DNA of 64,000 nt from DASRAP01 sp964503275 (GCA_964503275.1 CAZCZO010000016.1:1-64000); one strand, 5' to 3'; shown: positions 33,394 through 43,702, numbered from the stretch's first letter. Numbers and translations are program-made. Notes: generated by a model from the letters alone, not told the origin.

Positions 33394-34035
33394 TTGACGC
33401 GCTCGCTGCGCCGACTCGCCGTGGGACTGGCCGTGGTGGCAGGGAGCGCCGCGGCCCAGGCCCGGCCGTCGCTGTCGGTCACGGTCCCGGCCGACGCGGC
33501 CGGTGTGGGCGGGCCGGTGGTGCGCATCGAGCGGGTGTTCGGCGATCAGCGCAGCCGCGAGCTGTTGGCGTCGGGGTTCCCCGCGCGGGTGACGATGGAC
33601 GTCGAGCTCTGGGCGACCGGTCGCTTCACGGACGAGCGACTCGCGCTGGTGCGCTCGGATTGGGTCGTGCGCTACGACGCGGTCGGCGAGGTGTACCGCG
33701 TGGCGCGGGCGATCGGGGACTCGCTGTATCCGGTGGGCCGCCACGCATCGTTCGCCGCGTTGACGGACGCCTTGGGTGCGCCCATCCGCGTGCCCTTGCC
33801 GGCCCCGAGCGGCCGACGCGGCCTGTACTACAGCGCGCGCATGACGGTCTCGACGCTGACCTCCACCGACCTGGCCGACGCCGAGCGCTGGCTGCGCGGC
33901 GATCTGGGCGGCGCGCTGCAGGGCGAGGTCGGGCCGGTCTCGCCGGTGACGCGCTTGCTCCGCACGCTGATGTCGCGCGTACTCGGTGGGCAGGTGGTGC
34001 GCGTCGAGGCCCGCAGCCGACGCTTCACGGGCTGA
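33394..34035 (+). CDS. Exported DUF4390-like protein
   Basis: This 213-residue protein has a signal peptide (about 1-22, ending GSAAAQA). The core holds a pattern like DUF4390: a strand (FPARVTMDVELWATGRFTDERLA), then VVRYDAVGEVYRVARAIGDSL, then a FAALTDAL helix. In other bacteria DUF4390 genes sit beside NtrY-like kinases, which matches this operon. The start is TTG at 33394, one base after the preceding stop, so translation is probably coupled. The C-terminal half (GLYYSARMTVSTLTSTDLADAERWL) also fits the family. Function is unknown. Confidence 0.7.
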   Translation: MTRSLRRLAVGLAVVAGSAAAQARPSLSVTVPADAAGVGGPVVRIERVFGDQRSRELLASGFPARVTMDVELWATGRFTDERLALVRSDWVVRYDAVGEVYRVARAIGDSLYPVGRHASFAALTDALGAPIRVPLPAPSGRRGLYYSARMTVSTLTSTDLADAERWLRGDLGGALQGEVGPVSPVTRLLRTLMSRVLGGQVVRVEARSRRFTG

Positions 34036-34037
34036 GC

Positions 34038-34610
34038 CTAGCGGTCGGTGAGCGTGTGCAGGTCCTCGACGACCTCGGCGCCGTAGAACGTCTGGATGTA
34101 GCGCTCTTGGATCGGCGTGAGGCGACGCACGGCCCAGCTGAGGTGCACGAAGTGCGGCTCGGTGGGCGCGATGCGCGGGTGCATGCCGATCTCATGCGGC
34201 AGACGGTTGGCCTTGCGCGTGTTGCAGCTGGAGCAAGCCGTGACCACGTTGGTCCAGGTGTTCGCTCCGCCCCGCGAGATGGGGATGAGATGGTCGCGCG
34301 TGAGCGACTCGCGCGGCTTCAGCTCGCTGGCCTGACGGCCGCAGTACTGGCAGGCGTAGTCGTCGCGTGCGAACAGGAAGGTGTTGGTCACCTGCCGCCG
34401 GAAGCGCCGCGGGACGTGGATGAACTTGGTGAGCCGGATGACGGCGGGGCGTGGCATGGCCAGACGCTCGGACCGCACGAGACGGTCCCGGTCGGCTTCG
34501 ACGATCTCCGCCTTGCCATCGATGACGAGGCGCAGGGCGCGCCGCATCGGGATCATGGTGAGCGGCTCGTACGAGGCATTCAATGCCAGACATCCGATCA
34601 CGCTACTCAT
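34038..34610 (-). CDS. HNH endonuclease family protein
   Basis: This 190-residue protein starts MSSVIGCLALNASYEPL. The family-typical N-terminal half (RRALRLVIDGKAEIVE, then FIHVPRRFRRQVTNT) precedes a Cys4-type HNH domain: CQYCG, then the catalytic RDHLIPISRGG with the Asp-His pair, NVVTACSSCNTRK, and a closing PHFVHL segment. The protein is a single-domain nuclease of unknown target, often chromosomal and not phage-borne. The ATG is within one base of the +1 predicted from a TAGATT box. It converges on the DUF4390-like gene with two bases between stops. Confidence 0.88.
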   Translation of the reverse strand: MSSVIGCLALNASYEPLTMIPMRRALRLVIDGKAEIVEADRDRLVRSERLAMPRPAVIRLTKFIHVPRRFRRQVTNTFLFARDDYACQYCGRQASELKPRESLTRDHLIPISRGGANTWTNVVTACSSCNTRKANRLPHEIGMHPRIAPTEPHFVHLSWAVRRLTPIQERYIQTFYGAEVVEDLHTLTDR

Positions 34611-34617
34611 ACCCTGA

Positions 34618-34623
34618 AATCTA
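34618..34623 (-). promoter_or_regulatory. -10 box for the HNH gene
   Basis: Minus-strand TAGATT followed by TC ends seven bases before predicted +1 at 34611, one base from the ATG at 34610. This predicts a leaderless mRNA. No Shine-Dalgarno sequence is present. Confidence 0.55.
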
Positions 34624-34643
34624 CGGGGGTGGACCAACGTGAC

Positions 34644-35903
34644 TCAAGGCAAGTCCGGTGCCGGTGCGAGCACCGGGTCGGTCACGGTGCGGTCACGGCC
34701 CGCGATCAGGGTCAGCAGGGGCCGCGCATCGTCGGGGAGGTCGAGGACATAGCGCGCCGGATCGGCGTCGGCGCGATCGGCATCGTCCACGGCGAAGGCG
34801 ACGAGGTCGGCCTCAAAGCCGGGTGCGATCCGTCCGATGACAGTGCCGAGCCCCAGGGCCTCCGCACCGCCGTGCGTCGCGAGGGCCAGACGCTGCGCTG
34901 AGGTCAGCGTGTCGTCGGCGGCCGCCCGCGCTTCGCGCCGCACCCGCACCTGCGCGTTGCTGGCGATGGAGTCGGTGCCGAGGCCGACCGCGATGCCGTG
35001 CGCGCGGAACGCCGCGACGGGGCTCCGGCCGTGCCCGAACCAGGCGTTGGAACAGGGACAGTGTGCCACGGACGCTCCACGGTCGGCCAATCGCGCGATG
35101 TCGTCCGCCTCGACCTGCACCGCGTGGATGCAGAGTGGGCGGGCGCTGAGGACCTCCAGCGCGTCGAGCAGCGCGATCGGAGAGGCCGCCCGCGCGGTGA
35201 CGGCGATGCCGCGCAGATCACGCAGGTACGCCGCGAAGGGGCCGGTGCCGTCGCGGACCAGCGCCGATTCGGCCGACGACTCGGCGATATGCACCGCCAC
35301 CGGCAGCGCCTCTGCGCGCGCATAGGTGGCCACGGCCCGGTACAGCGGGTCGGCGACGGAGTACGGCGCGTGCGGCGAGACCCCGACGCGCACCAAGTCG
35401 GTCGCGTCGCGACGCATGTCCGTGACGGCCTCGTGCAGCGCGCGCAGCGCGAGGGGGGCGTGGGCGGGCTCGGGGCCGAACACCTCGCGATAGGCGATGC
35501 CACGCAGACCGACGCGGCGCAGCGCATCGAAGGCGAAGCGGTTGGGGGCCGTGTCGGCGACCGTGGTCACGCCATGGGCCAACTGATCACGCGCTGCCCA
35601 CTCCGCGCCGCGTTGCAGGATGACGGTGGGCGCGTCGTTGAGCGTCCCCACGAGGGCGCGGATCCACGCGGGAAAGTCACGCGGCAGCGCGCGGCCGGCG
35701 AACGGCGCTAGATCCAGATGGGTGTGGGCGTTCACCAAGCCCGGCAGCAGCACGGCGTCCCCGAGGTCCTGCTCGACGTCGGCGGGCGGCGCGGCCGCGC
35801 GCGGGCCGACCCAGTGGATGCGTGTGTCGTCGAGGACGACCGTCGCGTCGCGCAGCGGAGGCGCTCCCACCGGGAGGACCCAGCGCGCGTGCAGCCGTCT
35901 CAC
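34644..35903 (-). CDS. Amidohydrolase-superfamily deaminase-like enzyme
   Basis: This 419-residue metal-dependent hydrolase is of the TrzA/MtaD/aminofutalosine-deaminase type. Metal ligands are the two His of NAHTHLDL, the His of VAVHIAESSAE, the His of CIHAVQV and the Asp of GLGTDSIASN. It also has a VAHCPCSNAW segment typical of deaminases of this group and a C-terminal strand domain (IAPGFEADLVAF). The substrate cannot be fixed: S-adenosylhomocysteine, methylthioadenosine and aminodeoxyfutalosine are all possible. The GTG start at 35903 overlaps the PBP1A stop by four bases (GTGA), so the two are coupled. Confidence 0.85.
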   Translation of the reverse strand: MRRLHARWVLPVGAPPLRDATVVLDDTRIHWVGPRAAAPPADVEQDLGDAVLLPGLVNAHTHLDLAPFAGRALPRDFPAWIRALVGTLNDAPTVILQRGAEWAARDQLAHGVTTVADTAPNRFAFDALRRVGLRGIAYREVFGPEPAHAPLALRALHEAVTDMRRDATDLVRVGVSPHAPYSVADPLYRAVATYARAEALPVAVHIAESSAESALVRDGTGPFAAYLRDLRGIAVTARAASPIALLDALEVLSARPLCIHAVQVEADDIARLADRGASVAHCPCSNAWFGHGRSPVAAFRAHGIAVGLGTDSIASNAQVRVRREARAAADDTLTSAQRLALATHGGAEALGLGTVIGRIAPGFEADLVAFAVDDADRADADPARYVLDLPDDARPLLTLIAGRDRTVTDPVLAPAPDLP

Positions 35904-38023
35904 CGACGGATGCGCCGGATGGCGTCGAGCACGCCGGGGAGGCAGAGGTCCACGGGTTCGGTGCCGGGGATGAACCACTCCGTGGTGGCGTTGCTCGCGC
36001 TGCAGAGGCCGCGCCGCTGTCCCGAGGGGGCGTCGATCTCGACCGCGATCAGCGAGGCCGGTCGCGGCCACTCGGGTGGCGCCGGCTTGCGCCGATACAC
36101 GTCGTTCATGAACGCGGTCCAGGCCGGCGCGGCGAGGCGGCCGCCTTGCGCATTGTCCATGATGCGCTTGGGCCGGTCGAAGCCGATCCACACGCCCGCG
36201 ACGATGTCGGCGGTGTAGCCGATGAACCACACGTCGGAGTACTCGTTGGTCGTACCCGTCTTGCCGCCGGCCGGGTGCCGGAAACCGCCATTGGCGACCA
36301 CGGCACCGTACGCGGTCCCACGGCGCACAACGTCGCGCAGCATGTCGTTCATGATCCACGCTTCCTCGCGCGACAGCACCGACTCGACGAAGGGGCGCGG
36401 CTCCCAGAGCACCGCTCCCGACTGGTCGGTGACACGGACGATGGCCGACGGGGCGACTCGCGAGCCGAGGTTGGCGAAGACCGTGTAGGCCGACACCATC
36501 TCGATGGGATACACGTCGGCCGCACCGAGGTGGATGGCGGGCACGGGCAGGATAGGCGTCGTGATGCCGAAGCGCCGGGCCATGTCGACCACGCTGGTCT
36601 CGCCGACCTCCATCCCGAGGCGGATCGCCGGGAGGTTGCGCGACTGGTACAGCGCCTCGCGCATGGGCATCGGCCCGCTGAACGTGAGGTCGTAGTTCTT
36701 GGGCGCCCATTCCGTGCCGTCGGGCTGGGTCATCGTGAGCGGCGAGTCGTCGAGGATCAGCGAGGCGGGGAGGCCCGCCCGGATCCCGGTCGCATAGACG
36801 ATGGGCTTGAAGGTGGAGCCCGGCTGGCGCAGCGCCTGGGTGGCGCGGTTGAACTTGGAGTCCTCGAAGTCGCGTCCTCCGATGAGCGCACGGACCGCCC
36901 CGGTGCGCGGCTCGAGCGCGATGAACGCGCCCTGCAGGTAGGGCGTGTTCGCGGCGTTCGGGTCCGACGGCAGCACCTCCTTTTGCGCGTGCTGCGCGTA
37001 GGTGGTGTGGCGGAAGCGGCCGAAGCGGCCGCTCTCGATCAGCTGCAGCTGGGCGTCCATCGAGCGCTCGGCGGCGATCTGCAGGTCGAGGTCGAGCGTG
37101 GTGTGGATCTCCAGGCCGTCCGTGTAGAGCTTGGCGCCGAAGCGCTCCTGCATCTGCTGGCGCACCCACTCCACGAAGTAGGGCGCGACATCGGTCCGCG
37201 CGCTCGACGAGCGCCCGAGTTGGATGGGCCAGGCCCGTGCCAGCGACGCCTCGGCGGCGGTCAGCACGCCCTGCTCTTGCATCATCGCGAGGATGAGATT
37301 GCGGCGCTGCACCGCCCGCTCGGGGAATCGGCGCGGGTTATAGCGCTCGGGCGCCTTGGGCAGCCCCGCGAGCAGGGCGGCGTCGGCCACGTTGAGGTCC
37401 TTGGCCGACTTGCCGAAGTAGCGCTGCGCGGCGGCCTCGATGCCGTACGCGCCGCTGCCGAGGTAGATCTGGTTCAGGTAGAGCTCGAAGATGCGGTCCT
37501 TGGGAAAGCGACGCTCGATCGCCAGCGCGACCTTCGCCTCTTTGAGCTTGCGGGTGATGGTCTTCTCGCGCGAGATCTCGTCGGGGAAGATGTTGCGCGC
37601 CAGCTGCATCGTGATGGTCGAGAAGCCCTGCGCGAAGCCGCCCGCCCGGATATTCCGGATCACCGCGCCGACGATGCGCCGGTAGTCGATGCCGCCGTGC
37701 TCGTAAAAGCGGCGATCCTCGACGATCAGGAAGGCATCGCGGACCGGCTGGCTCAGCGAATCGAGCCGCACCACGGTACGCTTCTCGAGCCCGAGTTCCG
37801 TGATGAGCCGGCCGTCGGCGGCGAAGATCTTCGAGGTCTGCTGCGGCACGTACTGGTCGAGCACGTCGACCGAGGGGCAGCTGTCGTTCGCACAGGTCCG
37901 GACCCAGATCCCGACGAGGATCAGCAGGCCAAGGACGCCGCCCGCGGCCATGGCGATGGCGGCGCGGCGGAGCAGGCGTCGCAGGTCAGGGCGACGAACG
38001 ATGGAACGGAGGCGGGTGAACAC
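35900..38023 (-). CDS. Class A penicillin-binding protein (PBP1A type)
   Basis: This 707-residue bifunctional peptidoglycan synthase has an N-terminal membrane helix (about 22-40). The glycosyltransferase domain has Glu102 in IVEDRRFYEHGG, and also GFSTITMQLARN and LELYLNQIYLG-type motifs. A linker leads to the transpeptidase domain with nucleophile Ser403 in PGSTFKP, SRN in YQSRNLPAI, and KTGTTNE. The C-terminal 60 residues are Pro/Arg-rich with two Cys. Length is shorter than E. coli PBP1A (850), as in PBP1A forms without the OB domain. The GTG start is three bases after predicted +1. An amidohydrolase gene follows in the same operon. Confidence 0.92.
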   Translation of the reverse strand: MFTRLRSIVRRPDLRRLLRRAAIAMAAGGVLGLLILVGIWVRTCANDSCPSVDVLDQYVPQQTSKIFAADGRLITELGLEKRTVVRLDSLSQPVRDAFLIVEDRRFYEHGGIDYRRIVGAVIRNIRAGGFAQGFSTITMQLARNIFPDEISREKTITRKLKEAKVALAIERRFPKDRIFELYLNQIYLGSGAYGIEAAAQRYFGKSAKDLNVADAALLAGLPKAPERYNPRRFPERAVQRRNLILAMMQEQGVLTAAEASLARAWPIQLGRSSSARTDVAPYFVEWVRQQMQERFGAKLYTDGLEIHTTLDLDLQIAAERSMDAQLQLIESGRFGRFRHTTYAQHAQKEVLPSDPNAANTPYLQGAFIALEPRTGAVRALIGGRDFEDSKFNRATQALRQPGSTFKPIVYATGIRAGLPASLILDDSPLTMTQPDGTEWAPKNYDLTFSGPMPMREALYQSRNLPAIRLGMEVGETSVVDMARRFGITTPILPVPAIHLGAADVYPIEMVSAYTVFANLGSRVAPSAIVRVTDQSGAVLWEPRPFVESVLSREEAWIMNDMLRDVVRRGTAYGAVVANGGFRHPAGGKTGTTNEYSDVWFIGYTADIVAGVWIGFDRPKRIMDNAQGGRLAAPAWTAFMNDVYRRKPAPPEWPRPASLIAVEIDAPSGQRRGLCSASNATTEWFIPGTEPVDLCLPGVLDAIRRIRR

Positions 38024-38032
38024 GCAGACGGC

Positions 38033-38038
38033 AAGCTA
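38033..38038 (-). promoter_or_regulatory. -10 box of the PBP1A operon
   Basis: Minus-strand TAGCTT followed by GC predicts +1 at about 38026, leaving a three-base leader before the GTG. The divergent tyrS box is 43 bases away. Confidence 0.5.
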
Positions 38039-38080
38039 AGGGGCGCACGGGATGCAGGGCAACGCGTGACGGCCCGCGAT

Positions 38081-38086
38081 TACGTT
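38081..38086 (+). promoter_or_regulatory. -10 box for leaderless tyrS
   Basis: TACGTT (extended TACGTTTG) ends exactly seven bases before the A of the tyrS ATG. No -35 and no Shine-Dalgarno sequence are seen. Confidence 0.65.
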
Positions 38087-38092
38087 TGTAGG

Positions 38093-39349
<1,257 letters not shown>

Positions 39350-39350
39350 C

Positions 39351-40262
39351 TCAGGCCGCCGGCGCCTCGGGCGGGCGGCGCTTCCAGCGCTTGTGGTGCC
39401 AGAGGTATTGGCCGGGGTACCGGCGGATGACGGCCTCCATCTGCGCGGTGTACGCGGTCACGATGCCATCCACGTCCCGATCGCGGTCGCCGGTGTCGCG
39501 CACCGGCACCGGCTCGAAGTGCATACGATACTGCCCGGTGGCCTCGCGGACGACCATGGCGAGGATCGCGGGAACGCCGAGCCGCAGGGCGAAGACGGCG
39601 GGCCCCTTCGGCGTCCGCGCGAGACGGCCGAAGAACGGCACGAAGGTGCTGACCAAGCCCTTGGCGTCCTGATCGGCGAGCAGCGCGACCGCACGACCGG
39701 CGCGGACGCTGCGCGGGATGCGCGGCGCCGCGACATCGTCGAAGAGCACCGTGACGCCCAGCCGGCGCCGGGACCGGGCGACATAGCCGTCCATGAGCGG
39801 GTTGTTCATGTGCCGCGCGACCGCGTCGATGGGGACGCCACGCGCGGCGAGATACGCGGCCCCCAGCTCCCAGTTGCCGAGGTGGCCGGAGATGAGCAGC
39901 AGCCCGCGGCCGGCCGCGAGCGCGTCCGCGACGTGCTCCCACCCCGTGGGCGCATCGAAGAGCCGCAGCACGCGGTCGGCGGGGAGCACCGACACCAACG
40001 TGGTCTCGATCGCGACGCGGCCCAGGTTCTCGTAGCTCTCGCGGGCGATGCGGCGGCGCGCGGCCGCGTCGAGTTCCGGGAACGCGGCGGCGAGCTGGGC
40101 GTCGACCACGCTGCGGCGGATGCCGAAGGGCGCGTAGCCGAGCCGTCCGACGACAGCGCCGACCGCCCCCGCCACGCGGAACGGTACGAGGCGCATCACG
40201 ATGACCAAGAGCCGCAGCGCGGCGTACTGCGCGCGGTCCATCAGGGTCACCGATGCACTCAT
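39351..40262 (-). CDS. LpxL/HtrB-family lipid A acyltransferase
   Basis: This 303-residue protein has an N-terminal hydrophobic helix (about 10-35). The HxxxxE acyltransferase motif is in SGHLGNWELGAAYL. Also visible are MNNPLMDGYVARSRRRLG and LADQDAKGLVSTFVPFFG, both usual in this family, and a C-terminal WHHKRWKRRP. It would add a secondary acyl chain to lipid A. The ATG overlaps the msbA stop (ATGA). Gene order msbA-acyltransferase supports a lipid A role, although the exact acyl donor is unknown. Confidence 0.9.
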   Translation of the reverse strand: MSASVTLMDRAQYAALRLLVIVMRLVPFRVAGAVGAVVGRLGYAPFGIRRSVVDAQLAAAFPELDAAARRRIARESYENLGRVAIETTLVSVLPADRVLRLFDAPTGWEHVADALAAGRGLLLISGHLGNWELGAAYLAARGVPIDAVARHMNNPLMDGYVARSRRRLGVTVLFDDVAAPRIPRSVRAGRAVALLADQDAKGLVSTFVPFFGRLARTPKGPAVFALRLGVPAILAMVVREATGQYRMHFEPVPVRDTGDRDRDVDGIVTAYTAQMEAVIRRYPGQYLWHHKRWKRRPPEAPAA

Positions 40263-42064
40263 GCCGGCGCCCCCTGCAGCGCGTGCAGGCGCGCGTACTG
40301 GCCCCCGCGGGCCAGCAGCTCCGCGTGGGTGCCCTCCTCGACGACGCGGCCACGGTCGAGCACGAGGATGCGCGTGGCGGCGACGACCGTACTCAGGCGA
40401 TGCGCGATCACGAACACGGTGCGGCCGGCGAGCAGCCGGTCGATCGCATCCTGGACCAATCGCTCGGACTCGGTGTCGAGCGCACTGGTGGCTTCGTCGA
40501 GGATGAGGATCGGCGGGTCCGTGAGCAGGGCGCGGGCGATCGCCAGCCGCTGTCGCTGCCCTCCCGAGAGCCGTGTGCCGCGCTCGCCGAGGACGGTGTC
40601 GTAGCCCTGTGGCAACTCGGTGATGAAGCCGTGCGCATTGGCCGCGCGCGCGGCCGCCTCGACCTGTGCGTCGGTGTACCGCGCCGCGGCACCATAGGCG
40701 ATGTTCGCACGCACCGTGTCGTTGAAGAGCACGGTGTCCTGACTGACGATGCCGATCAGCGCCCGCAGCGAGGGCAGGGTGAGCTCCCGGGTATCGACGC
40801 CGTCGAGCGTGATGCGGCCGCTCGTAGGCTCGATGAAGCGCGGGAGCAGATCCACCAGCGTGCTCTTCCCTGCCCCGCTGGCGCCGACCAGCGCGATCAT
40901 GTCGCCGCGCCGCGCGGTGAACGAGACCTGGCTGACCACCGGCGTGTCGGCCTCGTAGGCGAAGGTGACCTCCTCGAAGGCGACGGCGCTGCGGAACCCC
41001 GGGGCGACGAGGGTCCCCCGGTCGCGCTGCGCCTCGCTGGGTTCGTCGAGCACCTCGAAGAGCCGCTCGGCGGCGGCGAGCGACTGCTGGGCGATGGTCG
41101 GCGCCTGCGCCAGCTGCTTGAGCGGGGGCAGCAGGCGCATCACCATGACCATGAAAGTGATGAGCGTCGCCCCACCGAGCGAGCCAGCGAAGACCTCCTG
41201 CGCGCCGAACCACAGCACGGTGACCGCGACGATGGTGCCGAGCACCTCGGTGACGGGCCCGGACACCAGCGCCAGCCGGGCGATGCGGACCATGCCTCGC
41301 GTGTAGTTGCCACTCGCGGTCGTGAAGCGCGCGTCCTCGTACGCCTCACCGCGGAAGGACTTCACGATGCGCACGCCCGAGATCACCTCCTGCAGCACCG
41401 AGGTGATCTCGCCGTAGTCGTTCCGCAGGGCGCGGTGCCCCTTGCGCAGCCGGCGCAGCAATGGCTGCAGCAGCAGGGAGATGATCGGCGCGATGATCAG
41501 CGCCAGCATCGTCAACCGCGGCGACATGCGCAGCAGGACGATGATGGTCACCAGGATCTGCGCCGTGCTCTGCACCGTGCGGGTGGCGACCTCGGCGATC
41601 ACCGCCTTGGCCTGTTCGGCGTCGCTGAGGATGCGCGCGATGATCTGCCCGGCCTTGGTCTTCGCGAACCAGCCCAACGGCAGCCGCTGCATGTGCTGGA
41701 ACACCACATCGCGCAGATCGCGCGTGATCCGCTCCTGGAGCGAGACGCCGAACTGTCCGCCGAGCCAGAGGCACGCGTTCTTCAGCGTCACCAGCAGCAC
41801 GATGATCAGGATGACGCCGAGCAAGGATCGCTCGGGCGCCCCGGGGATGATGAGGCGTCCGACCAGGGCCGAGAGCAGATCCGTGAGCCAGCCCTTGCCC
41901 ACCGGGATGGGCTCGGCGGTGCCGAACAGGACGTTCAGGAACGGGATGAGCAGGACGAAGGCGACGCCGTCGAACACGGCGGCCGTCACGTTGGCCGTGA
42001 CGTTGCCTGCGAGGTAGTGCCCGTGCGGGCGGAGGAAGCCGAGGAGGCGGCGGTACGGCCCCAT
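40259..42064 (-). CDS. msbA: MsbA-like lipid A / lipid exporter ABC protein
   Basis: This 601-residue half-transporter has an exporter-type membrane domain (about 1-330) with six helices, then an ATPase domain: Walker A GASGAGKST, Q-loop GIVSQDTVLF, signature LSGGQRQR, Walker B ILILDEATSALD and switch His in VIAHRL. Similarity to MsbA and other lipid flippases is general to the family. The lipid A role rests on the overlapping acyltransferase gene. It starts directly after the porX stop, with no gap. Start ATG 42064. Confidence 0.88.
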   Translation of the reverse strand: MGPYRRLLGFLRPHGHYLAGNVTANVTAAVFDGVAFVLLIPFLNVLFGTAEPIPVGKGWLTDLLSALVGRLIIPGAPERSLLGVILIIVLLVTLKNACLWLGGQFGVSLQERITRDLRDVVFQHMQRLPLGWFAKTKAGQIIARILSDAEQAKAVIAEVATRTVQSTAQILVTIIVLLRMSPRLTMLALIIAPIISLLLQPLLRRLRKGHRALRNDYGEITSVLQEVISGVRIVKSFRGEAYEDARFTTASGNYTRGMVRIARLALVSGPVTEVLGTIVAVTVLWFGAQEVFAGSLGGATLITFMVMVMRLLPPLKQLAQAPTIAQQSLAAAERLFEVLDEPSEAQRDRGTLVAPGFRSAVAFEEVTFAYEADTPVVSQVSFTARRGDMIALVGASGAGKSTLVDLLPRFIEPTSGRITLDGVDTRELTLPSLRALIGIVSQDTVLFNDTVRANIAYGAAARYTDAQVEAAARAANAHGFITELPQGYDTVLGERGTRLSGGQRQRLAIARALLTDPPILILDEATSALDTESERLVQDAIDRLLAGRTVFVIAHRLSTVVAATRILVLDRGRVVEEGTHAELLARGGQYARLHALQGAPA

Positions 42065-43630
42065 CTACGGGCGGGGAGTCAGCAGGGCGATGGGCAGGAT
42101 GCACTCCTCGGGCGAGACCCCGCCGTGGAGGAACGCACCGCGGTAGCGGTGCTGGTACTCGCGCAGCTTGGTGGGATACACGAAGAACGTGTCGCCGGTG
42201 GCGAGCAGCACATTGCCCGCGGCCGGCGTGCGGCGCGGCAGCGCCAGGTGCGCTTCGTCGGCGAAGAGCAACGCATGTTCCGGGCGCTCGGCCCGCACCC
42301 CTTCGCCGAACTTGAAGCGCAGCGCGGGGGTGGCATCGCGCTTGGCGAAGACGGTCGCCGGGGTCTGGCAGTGGATGGAGCCGTGATCGGAGGTGATGAG
42401 CACCGGCAGCTTGCGGCGGGCCGCCTCGCGGAGCACCGCGAGCGCCGGCGAGCGCTTGAACCACTGCACGGTGAGCTCACGGAGCGTGGCTTCGTCGCGG
42501 GCGATCTCGCGCAGGATCGCCGACTCCGAGCGCCCGTGCGTGAGCAGATCGACGAAGTTGAAGACGAAGGCGCTCACGCCCTCGGGCGCGATCGCGTCGT
42601 GCGTGTGGCGCAGGAGGTCCTCGGCCTCGCGCTCGCCCGTGATCTTGCGGTAGCGGACGGGATGCGCGACGCCGAGGGCCTTCAGCTGCTCGGAGAGCAG
42701 CTCGGCCTCGTGGGCGTTGAGCGACTCGTCCTCGTGATCGATGACCCAGTCGGGATGCCGTTCGGCGAGTTCGGCCGGGTAGAGCCCGCTGAACAGCGCA
42801 TTGCGGGCGATGGGGGTCGCGGTGGGCAGCAGCGCGAAGTAGTGCGAGGTCTCGACGTCGAACCACTCCTGGAGCACGGGCGCGAGGACCTGCCACTGGT
42901 CGAGGCGCAGGCAATCGATGACGACGAACAGTGCGGCGCGGTGCCCGGCGAGCACGGGCAGCAGGAACTCCTCGACGACGTCGACCGAGAGCGGGGGCCG
43001 GTCGACCTCGCCGTCGTGGACCCAGGCCGGGTAGTGCTGCCCGACGTACGAGGCGAAGTCGCGATGCATGGCGGGGTACACGCCGCGGAGTGCATCGCGC
43101 AAGCCGTTCTCCTCCGCCGTGGCGAGTTCGATATCCCACTGGGTGAGCTCGACATACCGATCGACCCAGTCCCGCCATCCGAAGTCCCGCGTGCGCTGGC
43201 CCTCGAGCTCGCGGAAGCGCTCGGAGAAGCGGCGGGCGAGCGCTTGCTGGCGGATCTGGGGGCCGTCGAGCAGGCGCGTCACGGCGGCGAGCACTTGCCG
43301 CGGGGTGACCGGCTTCACGAGGTACTCGGCGACGCTCTGGCCGATCGCATCGCGGAGCGTGGCGTCCTCTTCGCTCTTGGTGACCATCACGACGGGCAGC
43401 GTCGGGGCGAGTTCGCGCACGTCGCGCACGACGGCGAGCCCGCGGGTCCCGGGCATCTGCTCGTCGAGCAGCAACAGGTCGAAGGGGCGACGGCGGATGA
43501 GCTCGACGGCGTCCGCGGCGTTGGTCGCCATGTGGACGTCGAACCCGCGATCGCGGAGGATGAGCCGATGCGGCTCGAGCAGCTCCGCCTCGTCGTCCAC
43601 CCAGAGGACTGACTTGGTCGGTGGCGCCAT
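42065..43630 (-). CDS. porX: PorX-like response regulator with PglZ/alkaline-phosphatase-fold domain
   Basis: This 521-residue protein has a receiver domain (1-120) with acidic DDE (12-14), phosphoacceptor Asp56 in LLLLDEQMPG, Thr in VVMVTKSEED and Lys in LVKPV. A helical linker follows, then a PglZ-type domain from about 205: VVIDCLRLDQW, the nucleophile Thr in LLPTATPIARNALFSG, and the metal ligands in LITSDHGSIH. This is the PorX layout known from type IX secretion control in Bacteroidota, where PorX can hydrolyse nucleotides. No other secretion genes are nearby; it leads an operon with msbA and an acyltransferase. The ATG is exactly at the predicted +1. Confidence 0.9.
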   Translation of the reverse strand: MAPPTKSVLWVDDEAELLEPHRLILRDRGFDVHMATNAADAVELIRRRPFDLLLLDEQMPGTRGLAVVRDVRELAPTLPVVMVTKSEEDATLRDAIGQSVAEYLVKPVTPRQVLAAVTRLLDGPQIRQQALARRFSERFRELEGQRTRDFGWRDWVDRYVELTQWDIELATAEENGLRDALRGVYPAMHRDFASYVGQHYPAWVHDGEVDRPPLSVDVVEEFLLPVLAGHRAALFVVIDCLRLDQWQVLAPVLQEWFDVETSHYFALLPTATPIARNALFSGLYPAELAERHPDWVIDHEDESLNAHEAELLSEQLKALGVAHPVRYRKITGEREAEDLLRHTHDAIAPEGVSAFVFNFVDLLTHGRSESAILREIARDEATLRELTVQWFKRSPALAVLREAARRKLPVLITSDHGSIHCQTPATVFAKRDATPALRFKFGEGVRAERPEHALLFADEAHLALPRRTPAAGNVLLATGDTFFVYPTKLREYQHRYRGAFLHGGVSPEECILPIALLTPRP

Positions 43631-43636
43631 AGAGGG

Positions 43637-43642
43637 AATGTA
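43637..43642 (-). promoter_or_regulatory. -10 box for leaderless porX operon
   Basis: Minus-strand TACATT followed by CC ends exactly seven bases before the A of the porX ATG (43630). The short divergent gap also serves the gene at 43703. Confidence 0.6.
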
Positions 43643-43702
43643 GCGACGGGTCCGCCTGGCGGCCTGCTGGCCTCGGGCAGCGCGCGGTGCGAGATTCGCG
43701 CT

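Noticed and set aside
35822..38092. In-frame extension of tyrS upstream by 757 codons
   Set aside because: It runs antisense through PBP1A. The tyrS ATG is exactly at the predicted transcription start, and the normal synthetase length is reached without it.
40253..43612. A 1119-codon open frame on the plus strand, opposite msbA and porX
   Set aside because: It is antisense to two well-supported genes. Its predicted protein is rich in Arg, Glu, Asp, His and Gly with no domain, as is typical of the complementary frame of high-GC genes.
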